A DNA stretch of 31,200 nucleotides from NCBI GenBank assembly GCA_964636865.1, contig CAZWVJ010000020.1:1-31200 (forward strand), written 5' to 3'. How positions within the stretch are numbered: position 1 is the stretch's first letter; every line of letters starts with the position of its first letter. The translations under genes and the position numbers were made by a program. This DNA comes from B1SED10-75 sp964636865 (lineage in GTDB: Bacteria > Bacillota > Dethiobacteria > DTU022 > PWGO01). Under the pieces are notes generated by a model. It had not been told where the DNA came from and made no database searches. It saw nothing but the letters and a program-made list of their open reading frames with translations. This document shows positions 24,001 to 31,194 of this stretch, piece by piece.

Positions 24001-24034
24001 TCCAAAAGCTTAATTGCGTCTTTTCTTTTTCCAT
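21014..24034 (-). CDS. glycyl radical enzyme with N-terminal SCP2-like lipid-binding domain
   Basis: An oxygen-sensitive enzyme of the PFL/diol-dehydratase/C-C lyase superfamily. Numbered from ATG 24034 (1006 aa), residues about 40-140 resemble an SCP2 domain (NPDLTFIFKSPYYMRALF, NLEVEGNL), followed by a basic linker (MGKKKKRKLSR). From about 185 on comes the glycyl radical barrel, with the catalytic thiyl Cys644 and Glu646 in GATGCVEPTS and the radical Gly980 in VRISGYNAYFVEL. The family is usually about 760-850 aa; the surplus is the N-terminal domain. The frame opens at 24079, but AAGGTG lies 6 nt before ATG 24034, so that start is preferred. The reaction is unknown: GCVEP is shared by dehydratases and lyases. 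The SCP2-like part suggests a hydrophobic substrate (inference). No activase gene is in the window. Confidence 0.9.
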   Translation of the reverse strand: MEKEKTQLSFWRENYITRKFVSAILRFMSLSFRFNPTFKENLVIPEEFGRKRFLDAVFLFRTRDHAVKIAAVFENGKMRVQKNIDQNPDLTFIFKSPYYMRALFSVNAPADPLLMMLEQNLEVEGNLIYLAWFGHVSKELTMGKKKKRKLSRANHKFEPKVTPLEQIISNKPFSQGELQSTPHDGVKFLEEPFLSGYSLSDFPRLYQAREALYQTPAEICTERASLITEYFLEEGFFRDRHGKDRNPALRQAEALNYILTNRKAIIREDDLLAGTTTTKNVGVLLFPEFGGATMWPELLTIDERRLNSYRICSEDIEILNNTVFPFWMDKNIMEYTRHKNGNPLCQQFDEKWVLYFSWKPYAVSHTIPDFPAILQRGLLDIIREAAQKEQESTSAAKRDFYRAMQIAQQGVLNYADNLALEAEKKIEEGHKKGTLTETRRRELENMAHICRQVPAHPARDLQEAVNSIWICWIALHMENMNAGLSLGLLDRWLQPYLMQEMQQAQTKTEEKEIIEKAIELIGCFYLKCSDHLPLVPDIANRLFGGSSSDQALTLGGVERNGESAVSDMTYIFLKATEMLSLREPNMNARFHPSVNSREYLRRLVEVNTITTATPSLHNDASVLSAVENQGFTPEDAREWGATGCVEPTSCGRHMGHTNCMLLNTVAPLEMALNNGVHPLTGQQLGPATGDPRENNSFPTFADFKEAYLKQLSFLIENAISYNNMLGISHQYLHPTPLLSSFFQGPLEKGKDVIDGGALYNTSGAALVSITDVIDSLIAIKKLVYAEKSVDWGTLLDALHNNFAGSEALHQYILHKIPKFGSYDMETQELAQELIDFIYDEYQRHQNYRGGPYTSGFWSMSNHVAFGTLSGALPSGREKGKSFTPGITPSPGAGEDLLSGVHSIAGLNPVKMPNNIAFNVKIAPGSGDSHRKFVDRVAAYAGTYFDMGGMQMQFNMVTTETLRKAVDNPEDYSWLLVRISGYNAYFVELNSDMQAELIERSEHNLSS

Positions 24035-24065
24035 GCCCCACACCTTAAAGTAGTCTATTTTTTTA

Positions 24066-27000
24066 TTAATCTTCTTCATTCTCTACCGGAAATTCATCAA
24101 TTAACCCTACTACTTTTCTTAAAACACTTATGGCATCTCCTACCTTCACTTCATTATTTGCGCTGCCGGTAACATTGGCTGCCTGCTTTTGCACCCGATC
24201 AAATTCTGCTAAACCTACTATATACTGTAATATCTTTACCGCATCTTTTGCTTTTGGCTCCAAATCTTCTTGAGGGCCTCTTGAGGTCACAATGCCGTAA
24301 CCGAAGAAAACATCTATAACACCTTCATCTTTTACATCTCCACCTTCTGCCAACACAGCAACATTGGCAGTTCCCGGCGACAACGCCCGAAATACACCCC
24401 AACTGGTATCCTCCCTGTAGAGTAACTCAATCTCGCCTATATCATTACCTGTATCAGAAGTTACCAGGTAATTGCCTTCACCTGTGGGCTTCACTTCTCC
24501 ACTTTCCCCATTTGTCCAGTTCAAACCGTAATCGGTAGCCTCATCAGGTTCTATCTGAGGCACCATGGTCGCCGCCACTTGCGGGCTGCCTACCTGGTAA
24601 AATTTTCGTTTCAAAGAAACTTTGTCTACAAGTACTTCTTCTTCAGCAGTAGTAAACTCGAAACTGTAATCTTCCTCAATTTTGCTGCCGTATTTTTTGC
24701 ACTCCACAGCCCCTTGAGGAATATATACTTCATAATCGGTATTATAGGCAAATCTCATATCATCTTCAGCTATCTTTAGCATTAAATTTCTTCCCTTCTC
24801 TATGTTCCTTTCTATGGCAATTTCCTCATCTTCCCCTTTAACGGTGAGGGTGATGTCTTCAAAATCCTCACTCTCCCGAATAGGAACATTAAAGTAAGCT
24901 CTGATGACTTTATTAACTTTTACTGAATCTTCTCCCCCAGCAGGATCGGTATCTTTAACTTCCAGGTAGTCATCTATTTCTCCGGTTACCTTTATTATAC
25001 ATTCTGCCGTGTATTCTTCACCACCAATAGTATCAATAACAGTTGCTCTTATTTGAGTTTCTCCGTCTTCCAGAGCATTAACTTTACCCAGGGAACCGTA
25101 ATCATTTACTTCAGCCACATCTTCATCAGTTGATTCCCATTTAATATCCTGATTAGGAGCATCATCCGGGGTAATTTCGGCTTGCAGAAATCTTTCTTCC
25201 CCTACCATCAATTCAAGCTCTTCTTTATTCAGATCAATTGAGTCAACCGTTATCTTTTCAAAATTGGCTACCAACTCTCGGTCTTCTACTACTTCAAAAG
25301 CATATTCGTTTGCTTCGCTAACAACTTCATCATCTTCCGTCCAATTGATAAAAGCATAAGCAAATTCAGAAGTTGCCTTTACTTCTGCTTGCTCACCGGA
25401 GGTATAAATACCCGCACCCTCTACTCGACCGCCATCTTCAGGTGCAGCACTTAAACTTACTTCATATTCTTTTTTGAAATTGCCCACCAGTTCACGGTCT
25501 TCTTCTATTTCAAAAACATATTCTTTTTCCTCGCTAACCACTTCATCATCTTCCGTCCAGTGGACAAAAGTATAGCCATCTTCAGAAATTGCTTTTACCG
25601 ATACTTCTTCCCCTGGTTCATAAAACCCTTCGCCTTTTACTTGACCACCTTCTTCAGGTTCAGCACTTAATTTTACTTCAAATTCATCCTTAAAATTAGC
25701 TACCAAAACAACGTCTTCTTCCACGTCAAAGGTGTATTCTTTTTCCTTACTTATTAGATTTCCTTCACCATCGGTCCATTCCACAAAACGATAAGGATCA
25801 TTCGGCTCCGCTTTTACTGTTATCTCATCAAAAACATAAAGTTCATAATATTCGTATATATCAAGATATGCTTCTTCTCCATCCTTCTCTACCTCTTTTT
25901 TTATGCCTCCGCCTTCTGTAGAAAACAAATTCAGCTTATGAACTTTATGCCCTTTCTTTAACAAATCTACCGCATCATAAGCATTCACTATTCCATAGCC
26001 ATAGCCATAATTGGGATAATGTCCATAATCTGAATCTGTTTGAGACGAAGCAGTGGCGTAAAGGGCTTCTTCCAACTCATCCACTGACAATCCCGGATCA
26101 AAAGACAACATTAAAGCTACAGCACCGGCAATATGGGGAGTAGCCATGGAGGTGCCGTTTTTTGTTCCGTAGCCAGAAGTACCCGACGTTGCAGAACGAA
26201 TGCCTACCCCGGGGGCAGATATATTTGGCTTTAATTCATGGTAATATTCCGTCGGCCCACGGTTAGAAAAATCTGCTCTCTGGTCATCTTTATCAGTGGC
26301 ACCCACAGCCACACTTTCCGGATAAATGGCAGGAATTAAAATTGAACCCGGGTCAGCACCGCCATCTGTATTTCCGGCTGCTACCACTGGCATGATTCCG
26401 GCGTCCCGCCAGCTCTGCACCATATCTCGAAACCATTCGTCATCATCTTGGTCACCTGATGTTCCCCCTCCCCACGAACAGTTGATTATATCCGGAGCTT
26501 TTTCGGCATCACCACCGGGTTCCAGAAGATACTCACCTGCCTCCAGGAGGTCACTCACGTACGCATCCCCATCACTTTGAAATGCATTAGCCGCTATCCA
26601 TTGCGCTCCAGGTGCCACCCCGATCTGATTTTCCTCATCCGGGTCCGCACCCAAGGCAATACCAGTTACGTGGGTGCCGTGATCATTGAAAACATCCACC
26701 GGTTCATTTTCATAATTTACCGCATCATACCAACTGTAGGTATGTTCATGTTCCCCGTCGGGGCAGTAGCCCCGGTACTTTTCCTGCAGGGCTTCATGCT
26801 CCCAGTTAACCCCCGTATCCAGAACGCCCACCACCACACCTTCGCCTTCGGTATCGAATTCATCCCACACCTGGTGAGCATTTATTTGTTCAACACCCCA
26901 TTCCACATTATCATTCGACTGGACATCAGAGTTGGAAACAGCGCTTCCTGCCTTTTCCCCCTCCTGAATTTCAAAAGTTCGGTTGGGCTCTATTTTTTCT

Positions 27001-27476
27001 ACTGCAGGTTTTTGGGCAAGTTCCTTAATTATCGTTGGTTCCGCTTTTAAGTACAAGGCATTAACAATAAAGAAATCATTTATTTCCCGGACGTTTCCCT
27101 TGCCCTTTTCTTCTTCCAGGTATTCCAAAAGGGGTGCCTGAGCCTTTTCAGCCGTATCTTTAAGGGTATCTATCACTGCCCGGCGGGCTAAAGATTTGGC
27201 CTGTTTATCCGAAACAAAGGGGCGCACATACTTTTTCATCGACCGGGCTACCCCGGCAGTATCAGCCTTTTCTTCCAATATTACCAGCGCTTCTACAGGC
27301 TCATCACTTCGGGCAAGATCTTCTTGGAGGTCTTCATGAATAATATTTTCTCGCACTTTATCTCCTTCGTCCGTCACATCTTCTCCACCCAAAGCTCCAG
27401 ATAAGGGGATAAATACAATAGTGCATATTAATATATAAAATATAATTTTATTTCCTATACCATTTAATAATGACAA
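24066..27476 (-). CDS. secreted subtilisin-like serine protease with InlB-type, Ig-like and dockerin-like domains
   Basis: Layout of the 1136 aa protein: signal peptide (about 1-30), I9-type propeptide (about 55-170), S8 catalytic domain with Asp220 (GVLDTGVNWEH), His266 (DHGTHVTG), Asn369 (AAGN) and Ser443 (NGTSMATPHIAG). Three divergent InlB B-like repeats of about 72 residues follow (about 513-740, each ending EEDxxLVxNF), then a BIG2 domain (about 742-832), an SbsA/Big_5-like domain (about 838-944), a further beta-rich region, and a dockerin-like C-terminus with paired DAVKILQYIVGL and DAISVLRKVVGL. It is extremely acidic. It should act outside the cell or at the wall. The start is TTG 27476, 7 nt after GGGAG. 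The next gene starts 31 nt after its stop. Confidence 0.93.
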   Translation of the reverse strand: MSLLNGIGNKIIFYILICTIVFIPLSGALGGEDVTDEGDKVRENIIHEDLQEDLARSDEPVEALVILEEKADTAGVARSMKKYVRPFVSDKQAKSLARRAVIDTLKDTAEKAQAPLLEYLEEEKGKGNVREINDFFIVNALYLKAEPTIIKELAQKPAVEKIEPNRTFEIQEGEKAGSAVSNSDVQSNDNVEWGVEQINAHQVWDEFDTEGEGVVVGVLDTGVNWEHEALQEKYRGYCPDGEHEHTYSWYDAVNYENEPVDVFNDHGTHVTGIALGADPDEENQIGVAPGAQWIAANAFQSDGDAYVSDLLEAGEYLLEPGGDAEKAPDIINCSWGGGTSGDQDDDEWFRDMVQSWRDAGIMPVVAAGNTDGGADPGSILIPAIYPESVAVGATDKDDQRADFSNRGPTEYYHELKPNISAPGVGIRSATSGTSGYGTKNGTSMATPHIAGAVALMLSFDPGLSVDELEEALYATASSQTDSDYGHYPNYGYGYGIVNAYDAVDLLKKGHKVHKLNLFSTEGGGIKKEVEKDGEEAYLDIYEYYELYVFDEITVKAEPNDPYRFVEWTDGEGNLISKEKEYTFDVEEDVVLVANFKDEFEVKLSAEPEEGGQVKGEGFYEPGEEVSVKAISEDGYTFVHWTEDDEVVSEEKEYVFEIEEDRELVGNFKKEYEVSLSAAPEDGGRVEGAGIYTSGEQAEVKATSEFAYAFINWTEDDEVVSEANEYAFEVVEDRELVANFEKITVDSIDLNKEELELMVGEERFLQAEITPDDAPNQDIKWESTDEDVAEVNDYGSLGKVNALEDGETQIRATVIDTIGGEEYTAECIIKVTGEIDDYLEVKDTDPAGGEDSVKVNKVIRAYFNVPIRESEDFEDITLTVKGEDEEIAIERNIEKGRNLMLKIAEDDMRFAYNTDYEVYIPQGAVECKKYGSKIEEDYSFEFTTAEEEVLVDKVSLKRKFYQVGSPQVAATMVPQIEPDEATDYGLNWTNGESGEVKPTGEGNYLVTSDTGNDIGEIELLYREDTSWGVFRALSPGTANVAVLAEGGDVKDEGVIDVFFGYGIVTSRGPQEDLEPKAKDAVKILQYIVGLAEFDRVQKQAANVTGSANNEVKVGDAISVLRKVVGLIDEFPVENEED

Positions 27477-27517
27477 GGTTTTACTCCCTTTCTTTTTTAT
27501 ATTCTAAATCAATTTAA

Positions 27518-27529
27518 TCGAATATTCGA
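27518..27529. promoter_or_regulatory. perfect 12 bp palindrome in the protease leader (possible operator)
   Basis: TCGAATATTCGA is perfectly self-complementary. It lies between the predicted transcription start (near 27544) and the ribosome binding site of the protease gene, a usual place for a repressor site. No regulator gene is adjacent, so the binding protein is unknown. A palindrome of this size can also arise by chance in AT-rich DNA. Confidence 0.35.
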
Positions 27530-27550
27530 AAAAATTTTTGAGTGTATTTA

Positions 27551-27579
27551 ATTATACCACATTTCGTAGCATCATTCAA
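27551..27579 (-). promoter_or_regulatory. promoter of the protease - glycyl radical enzyme - methyltransferase unit
   Basis: On the minus strand TTGAAT (27574-27579), exactly 17 nt, then a perfect TATAAT (27551-27556). No other strong promoter is visible before the glycyl radical enzyme, whose start lies only 31 nt after the protease stop, so this promoter probably serves all three genes. Confidence 0.75.
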
Positions 27580-27774
27580 TAAGAGGCGAACTCGCAGAGA
27601 TCCGCTTATCAACATTATCAACATTTAAGAGGTAGTCAATTTCCCCACTAAAATAATTTCTAAAAATAAGCACCCACAAATTTCCATTTATAAGGTTCGG
27701 GAAAATGTACAGCCTTATTCTTTATTTGGAGAATAATTATTTTAACAGTTAATATATGAGAAATAATTCAGGCA

Positions 27775-27803
27775 TGGACAGTACTTCAGGCACATGGTAT
27801 TAT
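27775..27803 (+). promoter_or_regulatory. promoter of sfsA
   Basis: TGGACA (27775-27780), a 17 nt spacer and TATTAT (27798-27803) with an extended TGG directly in front. The leader would be about 45 nt. The remainder of the 379 nt spacer between the protease and sfsA holds only the divergent protease promoter and the palindrome listed above. Confidence 0.65.
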
Positions 27804-27855
27804 ATGTTCATCTTTTGAAAAATTAATTTGGAAAAAATAAATGAGGTAGTTGAAA

Positions 27856-28614
27856 ATGGGGCAAGCCGATAACTATTCTTTGTATTTTAAAGAAAAATTA
27901 CAACCGGCCAGGTTTTGGAAACGCCATAATCGATTTTTAATAAGCTGCACCCTGGAAACTCCCGACAAAAATAATAAAGTTCCAAAAGAGGAATTAGTTG
28001 AAGTACACCTGGCAGATCCCGGGCGATTAAAAGAACTGTTGATCCCGGGAAAACAAATTTGGCTTCGTCCCGTAATGAATAATCCCCAGCGCCGTACCCG
28101 CTGGTCTGCCGCCCTGGTAGAAAACCCGGAGGGAAGCGGGCTGGTTTCCATTGATTCAACTTTGCCCAACAGGTTGATCTCCAAAGCCCTGTCAAATAAT
28201 GTATTGTCTGAATTTAAGGAGTGGACCATACAGAAAGCTGAATATAAGACGGATAATTCCCGGTTTGATTTTCTATTAACTAATGGGAATTATTACTTAG
28301 CTCTTGAAGTAAAAAGTGTTACCCTGGTGAAGGACGGAACGGCTCTATTCCCCGATGCCATTACCACCAGAGGGAAAAAACATGTGCACGAACTAACAGA
28401 AATAGCATCACACGAAGGCTGGGAGGCTGCAGTTTTATTTGTTGTCCAACGGGAAGATGCTCATAGAGTTTCAGCTGCCCGGGAAATAGATGCTTCATTC
28501 GCTGATGCCCTCTCTTATGCTAAATCAAACGGCGTTAAAATATTAGGTATAAGATGCCGGGTAACTCCTCAAGCAGTGAGTATAGATAAATTTATCCCTG
28601 CAGGGTGGTCTTGA
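27856..28614 (+). CDS. sfsA: SfsA family protein (sugar fermentation stimulation homologue)
   Basis: The N-terminal OB-like part carries HLADPGRLKELLIPG, which is the family signature and is linked to DNA binding. The C-terminal part contains a PD-(D/E)xK-nuclease-like core with SRFDFLL, LALEVKSVTL and the downstream RGKKHVHEL. The biochemical role of SfsA proteins is not settled: E. coli SfsA was named for effects on maltose metabolism genes, while the fold suggests a nuclease or nucleic-acid-binding role. The frame opens at TTG 27850, but GAGG sits 9 nt before ATG 27856, which is preferred (252 aa, slightly longer than the usual 230-240). It is a single-gene unit. Confidence 0.94.
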   Translation: MGQADNYSLYFKEKLQPARFWKRHNRFLISCTLETPDKNNKVPKEELVEVHLADPGRLKELLIPGKQIWLRPVMNNPQRRTRWSAALVENPEGSGLVSIDSTLPNRLISKALSNNVLSEFKEWTIQKAEYKTDNSRFDFLLTNGNYYLALEVKSVTLVKDGTALFPDAITTRGKKHVHELTEIASHEGWEAAVLFVVQREDAHRVSAAREIDASFADALSYAKSNGVKILGIRCRVTPQAVSIDKFIPAGWS

Positions 28615-28841
28615 CTATTCAACTACTCCCGGCATCTGTTTTATTCATTTAACAAAATTTAGGTAAAATTTCTCCCACCTCTAAGCGGAGTGTAGGTGAG
28701 AGATGAATTGTCAGTTGTGGTTATGAGTTATAAATCTAAATCCTTATAACCAATATATTTATAATTCTTGCCTGGCTTTGTGATACAACTATTCTCAATA
28801 TCTTTCACATAAACTCCACCATTACAATAAGCTGCTTTGGA

Positions 28842-30005
28842 TCATGTTTTTGCAGTACTTCCTCCACTTACAAAAATCTTGCTTATATCGGTAAGCCAAC
28901 TCATCTCGCGAAACCAGGCCACAGTATCCTTGAGCCCTTCTCGCACGTCAGGGTACAAGTATTCGAATCCTGTTTGCAGGGTTTTCCGATTGCTCAACCA
29001 GTAACTTGAGCTAACGTATTCGGCAGATTGAATTTCGAACACTTTTACTCGTGGAATTCCAAAGTTCTGCTGCAGTTTGGTCCACAGGAGAGCTGCATTA
29101 GCCATAATCGGATAAAGCGCCGACATCGTAACAAAGGGAATATCATGCATTTTCCGGCCTGTGAGCAGGGCAATATAGTGGAGAAATTCGTGATATGAAA
29201 TGATACTGTTATCCACAATATTGAAATCTTCCCCAATAAGTTCCGGGCGTTCACTGGCAAAGATAGCAAAACGGGCCACGTCTTCAACATGAACCGAGGC
29301 AGTTATATAATTCTTGGAATCTGCAGGAATAACGGGCAGTAGCCCGTGGGCAATAACGAGTATTATACCTCCGTGCCCGTAGTTACTTCCGGGGCCGTAT
29401 ATGGGGGCAGGACGAACAACAGTGACCGGAAAGTTATATTCATTATAATAGTTCCATATCATCTGTTCCTGTTCCCATTTCGTTATAGAATAGTCATTGA
29501 CCAAGTAACTTCCTTCAGGCCCGTCACCTTCGGTATTTTTCGGGGAAGAACAATCCTCGTTAAAAGGTATATTGGCCTTCTTTCCTTTTGCCGCCGGGAA
29601 AGGTTTTCCAAAAACCCCGCAAGTTGACCAGTGAATAAAATGCTCCAGGGTATCACATTCCATGGCATATTTCACAAACTTACGTGTCCCTTCGACGTTG
29701 ACACGGCGGAGCAGTTCATATTCTGCGCTGTAGTCATAAAGGGAGGCCGTATGGAAAATATGTGTAACGGGATATTCAAAAAGCTCTTTTATGGATTGTT
29801 CATCTAGGAGATCAGAGGGGATCAGTTCCAAATTAGGGTCGTTAAAATCAAGCCCAATCGATTCCAAAATTTCCCTGGTTTCTTGATCGTTCAAGTTAGA
29901 AGCCAAATCCGTCGCTAAAACCCGTTCTCCACGACGCAGCAAATTTCGTACCACATAGGAACCTGAAAAACCAAAAGCACCTGTAACTAAATTCAATCTC
30001 TCCAT
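28842..30005 (-). CDS. NAD-dependent epimerase/dehydratase (extended SDR, 3-beta-HSD-like)
   Basis: This is a cytoplasmic extended SDR. The nucleotide-binding motif is TGAFGFSG (residues 8-15), Asp33 at the end of the second strand favours NAD, and the catalytic pair Tyr172/Lys176 lies in YSITK with Ser127/Thr128 upstream. The VNVEGTRKF and VRPAPIYGPGSNYG segments, and the hydrophobic region near residues 285-310, resemble 3-beta-hydroxysteroid dehydrogenase or sterol/hopanoid-modifying members more than sugar-nucleotide epimerases. Length (387 aa) is somewhat above average. TTGGAGG lies 9 nt before the ATG. No pathway partners are adjacent, so the substrate is unknown. Confidence 0.9.
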   Translation of the reverse strand: MERLNLVTGAFGFSGSYVVRNLLRRGERVLATDLASNLNDQETREILESIGLDFNDPNLELIPSDLLDEQSIKELFEYPVTHIFHTASLYDYSAEYELLRRVNVEGTRKFVKYAMECDTLEHFIHWSTCGVFGKPFPAAKGKKANIPFNEDCSSPKNTEGDGPEGSYLVNDYSITKWEQEQMIWNYYNEYNFPVTVVRPAPIYGPGSNYGHGGIILVIAHGLLPVIPADSKNYITASVHVEDVARFAIFASERPELIGEDFNIVDNSIISYHEFLHYIALLTGRKMHDIPFVTMSALYPIMANAALLWTKLQQNFGIPRVKVFEIQSAEYVSSSYWLSNRKTLQTGFEYLYPDVREGLKDTVAWFREMSWLTDISKIFVSGGSTAKT

Positions 30006-30151
30006 AACTTATTACCTCCAATTTTAAATAAGCTTCCAGCAATTTATTTGATTTACCAACACAGTTAAATATTACCACATCATGAGGAATAAAAACAACA
30101 AAATATAGGGGAAGGGATGAAGATAAATTAATTTATGAAGGAGGTTAAAAT

Positions 30152-30503
30152 TGGTGGAGGCGGCGGGAATCGAACCCGCGTCCGAAAGTGCAATCACAGG
30201 AACCTCTACGAGCGTAGCCCTGATTTTCTTCTCACAATCCGGGTGCCATCAGGGCAGAGCCCCGGACTGCCAGCCCTTTTCAATTTCCCCGTTACGTGGA
30301 AGGGCTGCCACCTAACGGGTAGTCCGGTTTTATGACACCCCGAACCTTTTCCCCCGGACAGGGAAAAGTGGGATGCGCTGCTTATTTAAGCAGCGTATGC
30401 TACGTTATCGTTGGCGTCTTTAGCCATTCCATGTTTTTACCGGGCCATGGTCCCGGACCCGCAGTTCCTGTTCTTACTACTCCCGTCGAATCCAAACGCC
30501 CCC
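30152..30503 (-). ncRNA. ssrA: transfer-messenger RNA (tmRNA)
   Basis: The minus strand starts GGGGGCGTTTGGATTCGACGG and ends in a T arm (GCGGG-TTCGATT-CCCGC), acceptor strand CGCCTCC and CCA, giving the tRNA-like part of tmRNA that rescues stalled ribosomes. The tag reading frame (30386-30415 with the stop) reads ANDNVAYAA from a GCC resume codon. An upstream in-frame GCT at 30422-30424 would give AKDANDNVAYAA. The tag's stop codon lies in a hairpin CGCTGCTT/AAGCAGCG, as is typical for H5. Pseudoknot-forming segments follow. It lies 20 nt downstream of smpB, its protein partner. Confidence 0.97.
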
Positions 30504-30522
30504 ATATCTGACTGATAATAAA

Positions 30523-30993
30523 CTATCTTAATTTATGCTGCTTTTCTTTAAAAGCTCTCTCAATCTCTCTTTGTGCCGTTTTTTCAGCTAAGACTTCTCT
30601 TTTATCATGTTTCTTTTTGCCACGCGCTAAACCTACCTCTACTTTAATTAAGCCCTTTTTAATATACATTTGAAGAGGCACCAAAGTATAGCCTTTTTCT
30701 TTTACCTTCCCAAAGAGGCGATTTATTTCGCGGCGGTGCATCAACAGTTTCCGCGTACGAAGCGGATCATGATTGTAGCGATTACCTTGCTCATAGGTAC
30801 TTACATGAACATTATACAATAATAATTCACCTTTTTCAACCTTTATGTAGCCCTCCCGCAGGTTCACGCGGGAATTACGTATTGATTTGACTTCCGTTCC
30901 CATCAACTCAATACCGGCCTCGTACTTTTCTTCTATAAAAAAATCGTGGTAAGCCTTTTTATTTCTTGCTACCACTTTTATTTCTTCCGTCAT
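30523..30993 (-). CDS. smpB: SsrA-binding protein SmpB
   Basis: SmpB binds the tRNA-like domain of tmRNA and brings it to stalled ribosomes. The sequence is typical from start to end: NKKAYHDFFIEEKYEAGIEL, GTEVKSIRNSRVNLREGY, and the basic C-terminal tail with LARGKKKHDKREVL, which enters the mRNA channel. Length is 156 aa. GGAGAGGG lies 8 nt before the ATG. ssrA follows immediately, so the two may be expressed together. The upstream 207 nt to the window edge contain the second structured repeat. Confidence 0.98.
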   Translation of the reverse strand: MTEEIKVVARNKKAYHDFFIEEKYEAGIELMGTEVKSIRNSRVNLREGYIKVEKGELLLYNVHVSTYEQGNRYNHDPLRTRKLLMHRREINRLFGKVKEKGYTLVPLQMYIKKGLIKVEVGLARGKKKHDKREVLAEKTAQREIERAFKEKQHKLR

Positions 30994-31081
30994 TTAAAAA
31001 ACCCTCTCCATATGTTAAATACTGCAAGCAAAAACAAGCACAATTTATTTTACTATAAAGAAGCGCTTGAGAAAAGGAAGA

Positions 31082-31108
31082 TTATAATATTTGACGAACC
31101 TTGAACAT
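31082..31108 (-). CDS. possible 8-codon leader peptide upstream of smpB
   Basis: On the minus strand GTGAGGAGG is followed after 4 nt by an ATG opening the frame M-F-K-V-R-Q-I-L-stop. The ribosome binding site is strong but the spacing is short, and there is no independent evidence of translation. Its Shine-Dalgarno sequence (GGAGGT on the minus strand) is complementary over 6 nt to ACCTCC inside the upstream repeat element. It may be a leader peptide, or simply a by-product of AG-rich sequence. Confidence 0.22.
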   Translation of the reverse strand: MFKVRQIL

Positions 31109-31127
31109 AATACCTCCTCACTCCTTT

Positions 31128-31194
31128 CTGCGGGGAGTACGGCTTAAACAGCCGCCGGAGGTCTCTTTCTATTTATTACCCCCGTTTACCTACT
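31128..31194 (-). repeat. structured repeat element, copy 2 (upstream of smpB)
   Basis: This is the second copy of the element at 128-193. It keeps the central hairpin CGGCT/AGCCG, can form an outer stem CGGGG (31131-31135) with CCCCG (31180-31184), and preserves the block AGTAGGTAAACGGG on the minus strand exactly. It starts 135 nt before smpB in the same orientation relative to that gene as copy 1 has to tRNA-Pro. The far end reaches the window edge, so its promoter side cannot be seen. Confidence 0.7.

Noticed and set aside
26577..27050. 157 aa open reading frame antisense to the protease gene
   Set aside because: A shadow frame of a strongly conserved S8 protease coding region, without ribosome binding site or recognisable domains.
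28669..28705. Hairpin TCTCCCACCT...AGGTGAGAGA as sfsA terminator
   Set aside because: The stem is interrupted and no T-run follows, so I could not support it as a terminator.
30135..30335. 66 aa open reading frame on the plus strand over the 3' part of ssrA
   Set aside because: The stretch is the complement of tmRNA, whose structure fully explains the conservation.
128..31194. The two repeat copies as attachment sites or ends of one integrated 31 kb element
   Set aside because: The sequence between them is ordinary chromosome (murI, rph, por, codY, ssrA, smpB) with no integrase or transposase, and the copies differ too much for recent att duplications.
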